From positions 1 to 56,618 of IMG/VR virus record IMGVR_UViG_3300044837_000080: 56,618 nucleotides of DNA. One strand, 5' to 3'. Shown one piece after another: positions 12,851 to 20,534 of this stretch; position 1 is the first letter of the stretch; every line of letters starts with the position of its first letter. Under the pieces are notes generated by a model. That model was not told the DNA's origin and did not search any database. It worked only from the letters and a program-made list of their open reading frames with translations. The DNA comes from a virus. The position numbers and the translations under genes were made by a program.

Positions 12851-13270
12851 TCAGATTTTCCGTATCGGCATGGGATCTCGGCTATCATTGTACTTGAAAA
12901 ACATGGTCTGAGTCTCTCCGGGCTCCCCTCCCATGTAGGCGCACTCGGGTACCCCGTAGTTGCGATCCGTCACGTCATAGATCGTTGCCGTGACCCCGTT
13001 AGAGAATTCCCACACTTCCCCCGTCTTAGGGATCCGGCGTGGGTTCGTCTCGGGGCTAGGGTTGGCATCCGGCACGGTCGGCATAGCTGAGAGGATGCCT
13101 TCGGTTACCTCGCGCTCAGCGGCTAGCTGTGCCCGTAGCGCTACCGAAGCGGCAAACCACGCATTTTGAACACCGATGGGGAGGTCTTCCCACGCCGGCT
13201 GGAAGTACCCGGTACCGTCCATCACAGCGGCGTATCCAGCGTACGCGGTTTGCGCGTAATCCTCACTCAT
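12851..13270 (-). CDS. Hypothetical protein of the recombination operon (139 aa)
   Basis: ATG 13270 overlaps the nuclease stop (ATGA) and has AAGGGAGATCAG, so the longer reading from 13381 is rejected. Seen: a helical start (MSEDYAQTAYAGYAAVMDGT), WEDLPIGVQNAWFAASVALR, which is common in small actinobacterial proteins, and a C-terminal beta part (GEVWEFSNGVTATIYDVTDR). No domain named. Translational coupling suggests that it works with the nuclease. Confidence 0.7.
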   Translation of the reverse strand: MSEDYAQTAYAGYAAVMDGTGYFQPAWEDLPIGVQNAWFAASVALRAQLAAEREVTEGILSAMPTVPDANPSPETNPRRIPKTGEVWEFSNGVTATIYDVTDRNYGVPECAYMGGEPGETQTMFFKYNDSRDPMPIRKI

Positions 13271-14316
13271 GCGCTGATCTCCCTTGGTGCTGGCACTTGC
13301 GTTTGGATTTGGCGTTGACGTTTGATGCCGAGCCGTTCCAGTTCCTTTGACCACATCCCTAGGTCTGTTGCCTCTCGCCACACTGCCGAGAGATCTTCAG
13401 CTCTGGTAGCGGATTCGATAGCCACGCGGAAACGGGTGTCGTTAACCCATGGTTGGATCAGACTCTTCCCTAGTTTCCGCTTTGCTTTGACTTCCAGTGC
13501 CATCATAGCACACGCGTAACCCTCGTCAATGTCCACGCGGTACAGGTCGCACTTTCCCGAGCCGACCGGAGCATGCATGATCACAGCCATGTGAGGGTTC
13601 ACGGCTTCTGGCATCCGTTGCCATGCCGCGTGTTCCTCACTCCACATCCAGTCCGCACGGGCGTAGATAGCCGTCTGGATAGCGAAGGTGAGGCCGCCGA
13701 AATCCACGGACGCTCCCGTTTTGAGATCCCCGATCAGGAACACTCCGGCGGACTCATCGAATAGGACCCGGTCCAGGCGTCCGCATACCCCGAGCGCTGT
13801 GGAGAGAACTACGCGTTCCATGAGTGCGGGGACCACCTTCAGACCGTTCCGGCTCAGGGTGTCCCGGTACGCGTCCAGATCCCGCATGGTGGCCGGAGAT
13901 AGCCGAGCCTTAGTTAGATCCTCCCCATGGTCCAGACGTTCCGCGTAGGCGTGCTGAGCGGTCCCCAAGTTGGCACCGATCCGAGCGCCGGCGGCATCCT
14001 TGGCTTGCTCCACAATCGCGTTCAGCTCGTCCCGATCCTCACGGACATCCATGGAGTGTGCCAGTGCCGCTAGATCCGGCCGGATGGCGATACCCTTTGC
14101 GGTCATCCGCTGAAGCCACAGATTCAGGTGGTACGGGTCATCCATGATTTTCGCGATGGTTGACGCGCGCTGGTAGAGAGCCGGTTTGCCAGTCTCGGGG
14201 TTGGGAAGGTCATACCATCCCCATTTACCATGCCGGACCTTCTCTCCAGGCCGGTACACTCCCGGTGTACTGGACCCCGTACCGTTGTCCGGATCCGTGA
14301 AGCCATCATCGGTCAT
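13267..14316 (-). CDS. RecB/Cas4-like PD-(D/E)XK exonuclease
   Basis: 349 aa; ATG 14316 with GAAGGGGAACCG and ATGA overlap with the upstream gene. Seen: an upstream helical region, then the nuclease core GRLDRVLFDES, LIGDLKTG and QTAIYARADW, which match the D, D-x-K and Q-x3-Y motifs of the RecB/Cas4 nuclease family. Known: such enzymes digest DNA ends and prepare single strands for phage recombination. The neighbours (helicase, possible ssDNA-binding protein) fit that role. No Fe-S cysteine cluster as in true Cas4 is visible, so the RecB-like name is safer. Confidence 0.82.
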   Translation of the reverse strand: MTDDGFTDPDNGTGSSTPGVYRPGEKVRHGKWGWYDLPNPETGKPALYQRASTIAKIMDDPYHLNLWLQRMTAKGIAIRPDLAALAHSMDVREDRDELNAIVEQAKDAAGARIGANLGTAQHAYAERLDHGEDLTKARLSPATMRDLDAYRDTLSRNGLKVVPALMERVVLSTALGVCGRLDRVLFDESAGVFLIGDLKTGASVDFGGLTFAIQTAIYARADWMWSEEHAAWQRMPEAVNPHMAVIMHAPVGSGKCDLYRVDIDEGYACAMMALEVKAKRKLGKSLIQPWVNDTRFRVAIESATRAEDLSAVWREATDLGMWSKELERLGIKRQRQIQTQVPAPREISA

Positions 14317-14465
14317 GAGCGGTTCCCCTTCAGGCTTTTGATTATGTCCTTTGCGGCTTTCGTGACTTCCTTGTCATGGATGCGCTGTTGCTCCGGACTC
14401 ATGGCATCGAAATCCAGATGTTCGGAAATCAGCCTGTCCAGCCTCTGGTCTGGAGTCTCACTCAT
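14313..14465 (-). CDS. Small helical protein (50 aa)
   Basis: Short ORF. ATG 14465 has GAAGGGGAACCGTTC upstream, nearly the same leader as the next gene, and overlaps both neighbours by 4 nt. It reads MSETPDQRLDRLISEHLDFD then a Lys-rich helix DKEVTKAAKDIIKSLKGN. Function unknown; the coupling supports a real gene. Confidence 0.7.
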   Translation of the reverse strand: MSETPDQRLDRLISEHLDFDAMSPEQQRIHDKEVTKAAKDIIKSLKGNRS

Positions 14466-14713
14466 GAACGGTTCCCCTTCTGTTTCGGGCACATCCCGTA
14501 TTCCCTGTCATACTTGCTTGGACACGTTCCGATCCGTGACCGTACCGAATCTGGACACTCGCACAGGGTACTGGGCTCGGATACGCCGGCGCTCCGTAGA
14601 AGGTCCTGAAGACGGCTCTCCACATACTCGGGTGTGAACCGAACACTGATCTCAGATTCGATACGGGCATAGGCATCCGCTAGGATTTGTTCTAGCTTCT
14701 CATCATCGGTCAC
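14462..14713 (-). CDS. Hypothetical protein with C-terminal Cys motif (83 aa)
   Basis: ATG 14713 overlaps the upstream stop (ATGA). Seen: a helical N-terminal half (EKLEQILADAYARIESEI, VESRLQDLLRSAGV) and then CECPDSVRSRIGTCPSKYD and CPKQKG, with four cysteines that could hold zinc. Part of the helicase-nuclease operon. Function unknown. Confidence 0.7.
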   Translation of the reverse strand: MTDDEKLEQILADAYARIESEISVRFTPEYVESRLQDLLRSAGVSEPSTLCECPDSVRSRIGTCPSKYDREYGMCPKQKGNRS

Positions 14714-15033
14714 TGATCATCACTATCCCAATACCCGAATCCATATCCTGATCTCGGCTCCCGTACGGGCTCGGTGCAGGATTCGCACTCCCATCCACCT
14801 GAGCCGTTAGCCCGGATGGTATCACCTTCACTGATTCCGGAACAGTCCCCGAGATCGCACTCCCCATCGAATCCCGCGATGAACCAGGGGCCGGCTTCGG
14901 ACTCGCGAGGATCCGTGAACGGGTCCGGCTCCCGGATCACGGTGTTAGCTATGATCTCACTCACGAGAGCCTTCCCGGTAGTGATCGGATCCGTTTCCCC
15001 ATAGATCCATATGTGAGTCTCGTCCGTGCTCAT
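14710..15033 (-). CDS. Hypothetical acidic protein with Cys pairs (107 aa)
   Basis: ATG 15033 overlaps the helicase stop (ATGA). Acidic; CDLGDCSG and CESCTEP with a Gly-rich region between them suggest a zinc ribbon (GDTIRANGSGGWECESC is a typical knuckle). The C-terminus is Gly/Tyr-rich. It may be a small partner of the helicase, by context only. Confidence 0.7.
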   Translation of the reverse strand: MSTDETHIWIYGETDPITTGKALVSEIIANTVIREPDPFTDPRESEAGPWFIAGFDGECDLGDCSGISEGDTIRANGSGGWECESCTEPVREPRSGYGFGYWDSDDQ

Positions 15034-16661
15034 GCCCGTATCTTCCTTAGTGGTTTGTCCAGTAGTTGCGACACTTGACGGATGCTAATAGCATCCGATA
15101 GGGATCCCTGTTTCATACCTTCGGTAATCGTAACTCCCATCATCTGGCCAAAGTTCACCATCTTTTCGGAGGGGTCACGCCTACGCCATGTCGCATTCCG
15201 AGCCGTACTGAATTCCAGCTCTGTAGCCTCTTGCTCTATCCATGCCTTACCGGTTTCCAGGTCCACATTACGGTGAGTCCAGCCGTGAACACCTTTGATG
15301 ATCGGTGCTTTGATCGGACGCCACCCTACGTGATACGACTCCGGCTCGGTTCCAGGCCATACGAAATACACATGATCCTTAGTGGTGACGAACCAGATAC
15401 CCATATCGGTCTGAAGCCAATTAGCGCGCGACCGGTGGAAGAGATCCACTTCCAGGTATGAGACCGCGTACCCGCGTAGCGCTGGATTCGCCTGATTGCG
15501 TTCCCGCGTGGCAGCTTCGGTCAGGGACTCCCCCGGACTCATGGTGAGAACACGCTTGCTCGTCAAGTCCACCAGCGATGCCAACCGGTGTTCCTGACTA
15601 GCTCCCACAACATCCAGGACGAGAGCCTGTGTCTTACCGGGGTACGGACGTAGCACTCTCCCCACCATTTGAACGTACAGACCGGAGGAAGTAGTAGGAC
15701 GCGCTATCACTACACACTGAGCCCGTGGCGCGTCGAAACCTTCAGTGAGTACCGCACAGTTGACGAGTATCTGAATCTTCCCGTCCTGGAAGTCCTTCAG
15801 CGTCCGGCGTCTGTCCTCTATCGACTGTGCTCCCCATACCGGAGCGGCATTCAGGCCGGCATCGTTCATAGCTTCAGAGAAAGCCATAGCGGTTTCAACC
15901 GTGGGAGTGAAGACGATACCCGGCATGTCCTTTGCGTGCTCTCCGTACGCGTCCGCTACGAATCCGGGAGCATCCGAGGATAGGAGAGCCTCGCTCAGGC
16001 TACTGATCTGGTAGTCCCCACCGGACATGGCCACTTCGGACAGTGAGAGCCCGTCCACGGTCACGATCTGTCCTCGGACATCACACAGGTACTCGGGGAT
16101 CATGTCCAGGATATCGCGCCGGAAAATGACCTCAGGCCACACGTCCCCGAGTGAGGATGAATCCGAGCGAACCATGGTAGCCGTGAAGCCCACGCACTTA
16201 GTACCCCGTCCGGGGTTCGTGCATCCGAGCGCTCTAAGGATACGCATATAGCCGTCTGCCGTAGCGTGGTGGCACTCGTCCACAATGACCAGACCGACAT
16301 CCCGCGTACCTGTGAGTTTGTCCAGCCGAGCCCATTTACTCAGTGTCTGCACGGACGCCACGATAACGTGGACATCTTCGATCTCGTTACGTTCAGCCTT
16401 GACCACGCCTACATGAAGACTCGGAGAGACTGCCTCCAATTTGGCTACGGTCTGTGTGATCAGCTCGTCACGGTGTACCAGGATCACTATCAGGGATTCG
16501 TGCCGGCGCTCCCACCTGTCTGCCAGATGCGAGAAAATCACGGTCTTACCCGAGCCGGTAGGGAGTACTACGGCTGCCCGTTGTTTGCCCTGGTCAAATG
16601 CCTTAAATATCTCGGCTATGCACTCGTCCTGATACGGACGTGGTTTAAGTAGTTGGGTCAT
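15030..16661 (-). CDS. Superfamily 2 DNA helicase
   Basis: 543 aa from ATG 16661. A longer reading from 16745 is rejected because 16661 overlaps the stop of a small upstream ORF that has the good ribosome site. Seen: Q-motif region RPYQDE (8-13), Walker A PTGSGKT (34-40), DECH box (128-131), FTAT (motif III), and motifs V-VI with EGFDAPRAQCVVIARP and QMVGRVLRP. Known: this is the UvsW/RecG/Rad25-like DEAD/H helicase type found in many phages; it unwinds branched DNA during replication or recombination. The C-terminal 150 residues have no known domain. Head of the leftward replication operon. Confidence 0.9.
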   Translation of the reverse strand: MTQLLKPRPYQDECIAEIFKAFDQGKQRAAVVLPTGSGKTVIFSHLADRWERRHESLIVILVHRDELITQTVAKLEAVSPSLHVGVVKAERNEIEDVHVIVASVQTLSKWARLDKLTGTRDVGLVIVDECHHATADGYMRILRALGCTNPGRGTKCVGFTATMVRSDSSSLGDVWPEVIFRRDILDMIPEYLCDVRGQIVTVDGLSLSEVAMSGGDYQISSLSEALLSSDAPGFVADAYGEHAKDMPGIVFTPTVETAMAFSEAMNDAGLNAAPVWGAQSIEDRRRTLKDFQDGKIQILVNCAVLTEGFDAPRAQCVVIARPTTSSGLYVQMVGRVLRPYPGKTQALVLDVVGASQEHRLASLVDLTSKRVLTMSPGESLTEAATRERNQANPALRGYAVSYLEVDLFHRSRANWLQTDMGIWFVTTKDHVYFVWPGTEPESYHVGWRPIKAPIIKGVHGWTHRNVDLETGKAWIEQEATELEFSTARNATWRRRDPSEKMVNFGQMMGVTITEGMKQGSLSDAISIRQVSQLLDKPLRKIRA

Positions 16662-16768
16662 GAGTGCATCGATCGGAAAATCAGATAGAGACCTAGTCCA
16701 GCTAGGGAGTCCATCATCACAGCGTATGACAGGATGGATATCCATGTCATGATCCGCTTTCGGTCCAC
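16658..16768 (-). CDS. Small membrane protein (36 aa) coupled to the helicase
   Basis: Short ORF. GTG 16768 has the strong site AAGGGAGCACC. The product MDRKRIMTWISILSYAVMMD continues into one hydrophobic helix (SLAGLGLYLIF). The stop TGA overlaps the helicase ATG (ATGA). It explains the missing ribosome site in front of the helicase. A translated leader rather than a functional protein is also possible. Confidence 0.62.
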   Translation of the reverse strand: MDRKRIMTWISILSYAVMMDSLAGLGLYLIFRSMHS

Positions 16769-16790
16769 GGTGCTCCCTTTGGATCTTCAG

Positions 16791-16820
16791 ATGACAACCA
16801 GTCAGTTTCTACTGTACCAT
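16791..16820 (+). promoter_or_regulatory. Operator and probable promoter of the Cro-like gene
   Basis: Repeat TGAC-AACCA-GTCA (16791-16805 with flanks). ATGACA is a possible -35, with TACCAT 18 nt later as -10. A second inverted repeat CATAC-GAG-GTATG (16819-16831) follows. The site lies between the divergent helicase operon and the Cro-like gene and could control both. Confidence 0.6.
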
Positions 16821-16866
16821 ACGAGGTATGTACCAGGTACGCACCTACAGACAGTGAGGATCCCGA

Positions 16867-17076
16867 GTGAGTACGTACGTGAGACACGGATCCGTGCTCC
16901 GGCGCTACCGGCTCCGGGCCGGCTTAACCCAGCTCAGGCTAGCTACGGAGACCGGGATCCCTGTGAGCGCGGTCCGACAGTACGAACATGGCCGGTGTAT
17001 GCCGAGCGCTATCCGTGAGATCGTGCTCATGCTCGCGCTGGACATCCCGCCAATGATCTTGCTTTGGACCCGGTGA
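16867..17076 (+). CDS. Cro-like XRE helix-turn-helix regulator (69 aa)
   Basis: GTG 16867 with GTGAGGATCCCGA. Seen: almost the whole protein is one XRE/Cro-CI helix-turn-helix: GSVLRRYRLRAGLTQLRLA, TGIPVSAVRQYEHGRCMPSA, IREIVLMLALDI. No dimerisation or cleavage domain follows, which fits a Cro-type rather than a CI-type protein. It is divergent from the helicase operon across an operator-like region. It likely binds the phage operators or its own promoter; which one cannot be told from sequence. Confidence 0.82.
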   Translation: MSTYVRHGSVLRRYRLRAGLTQLRLATETGIPVSAVRQYEHGRCMPSAIREIVLMLALDIPPMILLWTR

Positions 17077-17080
17077 AACC

Positions 17081-17407
17081 GTGAACCGTGATAAGGGGAT
17101 GATTCCCGCTGGAAATTTCGATGATGATCAGGTTGCCAGTGCGTACGCCTACGTGATGTTGATCATGGCTAACCCGAGCCTCGCGGATGAGGCTCCGGCG
17201 CTTCAGGGTGCAAACCTGGTTCCCGCCACGATCCGAGCCCGCGTGTCATTCCAGAACGCGTGCATGCGCTGTGGTGAGGTGTCCCGAGTCGCCTACATCC
17301 TGAAGACCCCGAGCGGTCCCCGGTGGCTGGACCTGTGCGCCATGGATGCCCATTACGTACAGCTAGCCGCAAATACTGATCTATCCATGTGGACTAGGGA
17401 GCACTAA
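17081..17407 (+). CDS. Hypothetical protein with CxxC motif (108 aa)
   Basis: GTG 17081, 4 nt after the previous stop; the ribosome site is weak. An ATG at 17099 directly follows AAGGGG and is a less likely start. Seen: a helical first half (DDQVASAYAYVMLIMANPSL), then CMRCGEVSRVAYILKTPSG and LDLCAMDAHY, a CxxC...CxxxxH set that may bind zinc. It precedes the polymerase by 0 nt, so a role in replication is likely by context. Confidence 0.68.
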   Translation: MNRDKGMIPAGNFDDDQVASAYAYVMLIMANPSLADEAPALQGANLVPATIRARVSFQNACMRCGEVSRVAYILKTPSGPRWLDLCAMDAHYVQLAANTDLSMWTREH

Positions 17408-19414
17408 GTGATACCGCTTACACGTCCCCCGGCGCGTATAGCCGAGCAAGGAACCTTCCCGCTCTCCGGCCTGATCGGGGCTCGGTACACCATCGGACGA
17501 GAGGCTATCCAGGACGCAATCCCGGAATTCATGACGCTATCCGATTACTACGCGGTGGACATCGAAACCGCCGGCACGGACGCACGGAAGAAATACGATG
17601 TCAAGTGCGTCACCTTCAGTACGGATGACTGGACCCTAGTCCTAGATCCGCGTGATCCGGCACAGTTTCAGGTATGCCGACGGATGCTCAATTCCGGCAA
17701 ACAACTGGTATTCCACCGGAGCGTATTCGACTTCCCTATCCTGTTTGCTACCGGGCTAGCAGACATCTCGGCTATCGCGAACATATGGGATACCCTTCTG
17801 TGGGCTCGTCTCGCCACACCGGGGGAGCACGCTAACCGTGGCCTGAAGAATTCCGCTAACGATCATCTAGGGATGGATCTGAAGGATCCCCTTCCAGCCA
17901 TGCTGAAAATGCTCGGGATCACGAAATCAGTCTGGTATGAGACTAAGGACCTGGACACGCCGGCATACCGGATCATGGCGGTATCGGACGCCATCCTTAC
18001 CTCTCGGCTCCGGCCGGTCATCCGTCAAGCGGCGTACCGACAGATCACGGCAAACCACCCTTTCTCGTCCTTCGGGGTCACGGGGGAGGAAGCGTGGCGA
18101 CTCGTGGACAGAGAGCAGATCATTAACCGCGTGACGCTGGAACGTACGTGTAGAGGGTTCCGGGTCTCCCCCGAATTCCTGGACACCTATCAGGCTAAGA
18201 CTCGGGAACCCCAAGCTGAGCGCGTGAGGATCCTTACGGCTGAAGGTATCGAACCCGGTAATGGTAGCTCCCTTATGAAGTGGATGAACGCGCGTGATCT
18301 GATTCCCGTGGACTACCCGCGTACCGCTAAGACGAAACAGCCTTCCTCAGCGGCGAAGCATCTGGCGTTCCTAGACCACGACATAGCGCGCATATTCAGC
18401 ACGCACAAGACTTCAGCGCACGATCTCCGCTACATGGAAACCGCTATCGATTCCATGGATGCGGATGGACGCATCCATCCTGAAGCAAACATCCTGGCAG
18501 CCGCTACCGGCCGGATGTCCTACTCCGGAGACTGGCCTATCCACCAGATCCCCGAGCCGGCTCGGGGGATGTTGCTAGCGGATGAGGGCTCCCGGCTTAC
18601 CTCCATTGACTGGGCACAGATCGAATCCGTGCTCATGATGAACATTGCCGGAGAGATCAGCTCCCCATCCAAGGTCCTTCAGCGCTACGAATCCGGAGAG
18701 GATCTCTTTACCACGATCTCTAGCCAGATAGGGCAGTCACGGAAGCACACTAAGACAATCGTCTACGGATCCCTGTTCGGAGAAGGGAATCTGAAACTGG
18801 CAAATGATCTCGGGTTCATAACCTCGGGTGAGTTGCTCAGTATCCAGACCCTTACCGCTGAAGCCCCCGAGGAATCTCCCCTGAAGTGGGCGGACAGTGC
18901 TGCCGAGCATCTAGGCATTACCGGGTACCAGGAAGCCGTGAATATCAAGACGGCTATCTTTGACCAGATGCCGCGTACGCAAATGCTCATGGACAAGCTA
19001 CGCGGTATCGCCAAGGGACATCGGAAAGTGTTCACGGTCTCCGGTCGGATCCTCCCTATCCCCATGGGGAAATGGCGCGGCGTGTGGGGAGTCCAGACCC
19101 ATAAGGGGATCAATTACTACGTTCAGGGTGGCGCATACGACATCCTAGCCGAATCCGTGATCAAGCTAGTGGAAGCCGGACTCGGGGACGCAATCCAGAT
19201 CCTTATGCACGATGAGATTGTGTGTAGCCGGGAAGCGGCACATGACGTGGAACGGATCATGCAAACCCCTCCCGAGCGGCTCGTCATGCTAGCCAAGCGG
19301 ACTCCAGTCCTCCGTACGGACCGCGCGGACTGTTTCGGAGAGTCCTGGACCATGCCGTGTGAGACATGCGGATCCGAGCCGTTCACGGTCTCCCACCCTG
19401 AGGGGAAGTGCTGA
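17408..19414 (+). CDS. polA: DNA polymerase, family A
   Basis: 668 aa from GTG 17408. Seen: a 3'-5' exonuclease domain starting with D51-I-E53 (AVDIETAGTDA), and polymerase motif A DWAQIE (D401). Motif B runs from R445-KHT-K449 to Y453-G454, and motif C is H601-D602-E603 (MHDEIV). No 5' nuclease domain. In motif B the residue that sorts dideoxynucleotides is Tyr, as in T7-type enzymes. The C-terminal tail has a CxxC (MPCETCGSEPF). This is the phage replicase, placed between the regulator and the methyltransferase and prim-pol genes in one rightward operon. Confidence 0.93.
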   Translation: MIPLTRPPARIAEQGTFPLSGLIGARYTIGREAIQDAIPEFMTLSDYYAVDIETAGTDARKKYDVKCVTFSTDDWTLVLDPRDPAQFQVCRRMLNSGKQLVFHRSVFDFPILFATGLADISAIANIWDTLLWARLATPGEHANRGLKNSANDHLGMDLKDPLPAMLKMLGITKSVWYETKDLDTPAYRIMAVSDAILTSRLRPVIRQAAYRQITANHPFSSFGVTGEEAWRLVDREQIINRVTLERTCRGFRVSPEFLDTYQAKTREPQAERVRILTAEGIEPGNGSSLMKWMNARDLIPVDYPRTAKTKQPSSAAKHLAFLDHDIARIFSTHKTSAHDLRYMETAIDSMDADGRIHPEANILAAATGRMSYSGDWPIHQIPEPARGMLLADEGSRLTSIDWAQIESVLMMNIAGEISSPSKVLQRYESGEDLFTTISSQIGQSRKHTKTIVYGSLFGEGNLKLANDLGFITSGELLSIQTLTAEAPEESPLKWADSAAEHLGITGYQEAVNIKTAIFDQMPRTQMLMDKLRGIAKGHRKVFTVSGRILPIPMGKWRGVWGVQTHKGINYYVQGGAYDILAESVIKLVEAGLGDAIQILMHDEIVCSREAAHDVERIMQTPPERLVMLAKRTPVLRTDRADCFGESWTMPCETCGSEPFTVSHPEGKC

Positions 19415-19416
19415 GC

Positions 19417-20154
19417 ATGCAATACATGGGCGGAAAAGCCAAGGTAGCTAAAAGACTGGTTACCGCGATACTGAACGATACTCCCGAGCGTGGTGTGTGG
19501 TTTGAGCCGTTCGTAGGTGGTGCGAACGTTACCGAACACGCGGCGCAGCACTTCACACGATCTATCGGTGCGGATGCTCATACAGACCTAATCATGATGT
19601 GGCAAGCCGTCACGGCTGGATTCAGTCCCCCGGAATACGTGTCTAAGGATCTGTATACGCAACTCAGGAATTCCAGCCCGTCTGCGCTACGCGGATTTGC
19701 CGGCTTCGGTGCATCCTTTGGCGGTAAGTGGTTCGGTGGATACTCCGGAGACCACACAGTGAGAGGAAACCCTAAGTACACATCCGGACAGACAACGTAC
19801 CGCGCGGTAATCAGGCAAGGGGAAGTATTCCGAGCACGTAAAACGGAATTCATACAGGCATCCTTCGGACAGATCACACCACCGGCCGGTACGGTTGTCT
19901 ACTGTGATCCCCCGTACGCCGGAACCACTAAATACACAACGGGACAGTTTGATTATGAACTGTTCTACAAAACCCTGGTTAAGTGGTCCGAATCCGGATG
20001 TGTCGTCTACACATCCGAGTATCAGATACCTAACAGTGTAAACGCTCGGGTGATCTGGTCACGTACAAAATCCATGCCGCTTAGTTCTGAAACAAACACG
20101 CGTAGCGTTACCGAGAAACTATTCCGGATTCTTCCGAGTGGAGAGAATGCGTGA
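19417..20154 (+). CDS. DNA N6-adenine methyltransferase (D12/Dam class)
   Basis: 245 aa. ATG 19417 is about 11 nt after GAGGGGAAG; a GTG at 19408 is too close to it. Seen: YMGGKAKVAKRL (D12-class N-terminus), EPFVGGANV (SAM-binding FxGxG type), and the catalytic DPPY (YCDPPYAGT). Known: D12 enzymes methylate adenine, often in GATC. The window is visibly rich in GATC and GGATCC, so self-methylation against host nucleases is a fair guess. The recognition site cannot be read from sequence. Coupled to the polymerase gene. Confidence 0.88.
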   Translation: MQYMGGKAKVAKRLVTAILNDTPERGVWFEPFVGGANVTEHAAQHFTRSIGADAHTDLIMMWQAVTAGFSPPEYVSKDLYTQLRNSSPSALRGFAGFGASFGGKWFGGYSGDHTVRGNPKYTSGQTTYRAVIRQGEVFRARKTEFIQASFGQITPPAGTVVYCDPPYAGTTKYTTGQFDYELFYKTLVKWSESGCVVYTSEYQIPNSVNARVIWSRTKSMPLSSETNTRSVTEKLFRILPSGENA

Positions 20155-20534
20155 TGGCTAAGCGTCGGATCCTGGTCACATGCCGGCACTGTACTAAGCA
20201 CGCTCCCCACGGTGCCTGCCGGCTCTGTACCCGGTGTTACGGCAAGTGGCTGGACAGTGACCGGTCCCGAGCCGGCGACGGCTCCCCCGTAGTCCCTACT
20301 CCCCTGGATGGCAACCTGAAACGAATCTCGGATGTCAAGCTGGAAAACATGGCAGTCTACTGGGGTCTAACCAGGATCCTTAACGAGGATCCGGAGCGTG
20401 TCCGTATCCGAATCGGTATCAGTGATCGGACTCGGGAACGGTACGAATCAGAACTAAACCGGATAGGATCATCACATCCGGCAATCCCCCGTGCTTGTGA
20501 GTGGCTTCAGGTAGAGGTAAGGGTGGCAGCATGA
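20154..20534 (+). CDS. Hypothetical zinc-finger protein (126 aa)
   Basis: ATG 20154 overlaps the methyltransferase stop (TGATG) and follows GGAGAGAATG. Seen: CRHCTKHAPHGACRLCTRCYGKW at the N-terminus, five Cys and two His that suggest a zinc finger, then a helical region ending in RIGISDRTRERYESEL. That last part could be a helix-turn-helix. It lies between methyltransferase and prim-pol genes with overlaps at both ends. A loader or regulator in replication is possible. Confidence 0.72.
   Translation: MAKRRILVTCRHCTKHAPHGACRLCTRCYGKWLDSDRSRAGDGSPVVPTPLDGNLKRISDVKLENMAVYWGLTRILNEDPERVRIRIGISDRTRERYESELNRIGSSHPAIPRACEWLQVEVRVAA

Noticed and set aside
13267-14316. True Cas4 protein
   Set aside because: The PD-(D/E)XK motifs are present but no four-cysteine Fe-S cluster is seen, so it is called RecB/Cas4-like only.
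16661-16745. Longer helicase start at 16745
   Set aside because: No ribosome site; the stretch is better explained by a small coupled ORF in another frame ending at the 16661 start.
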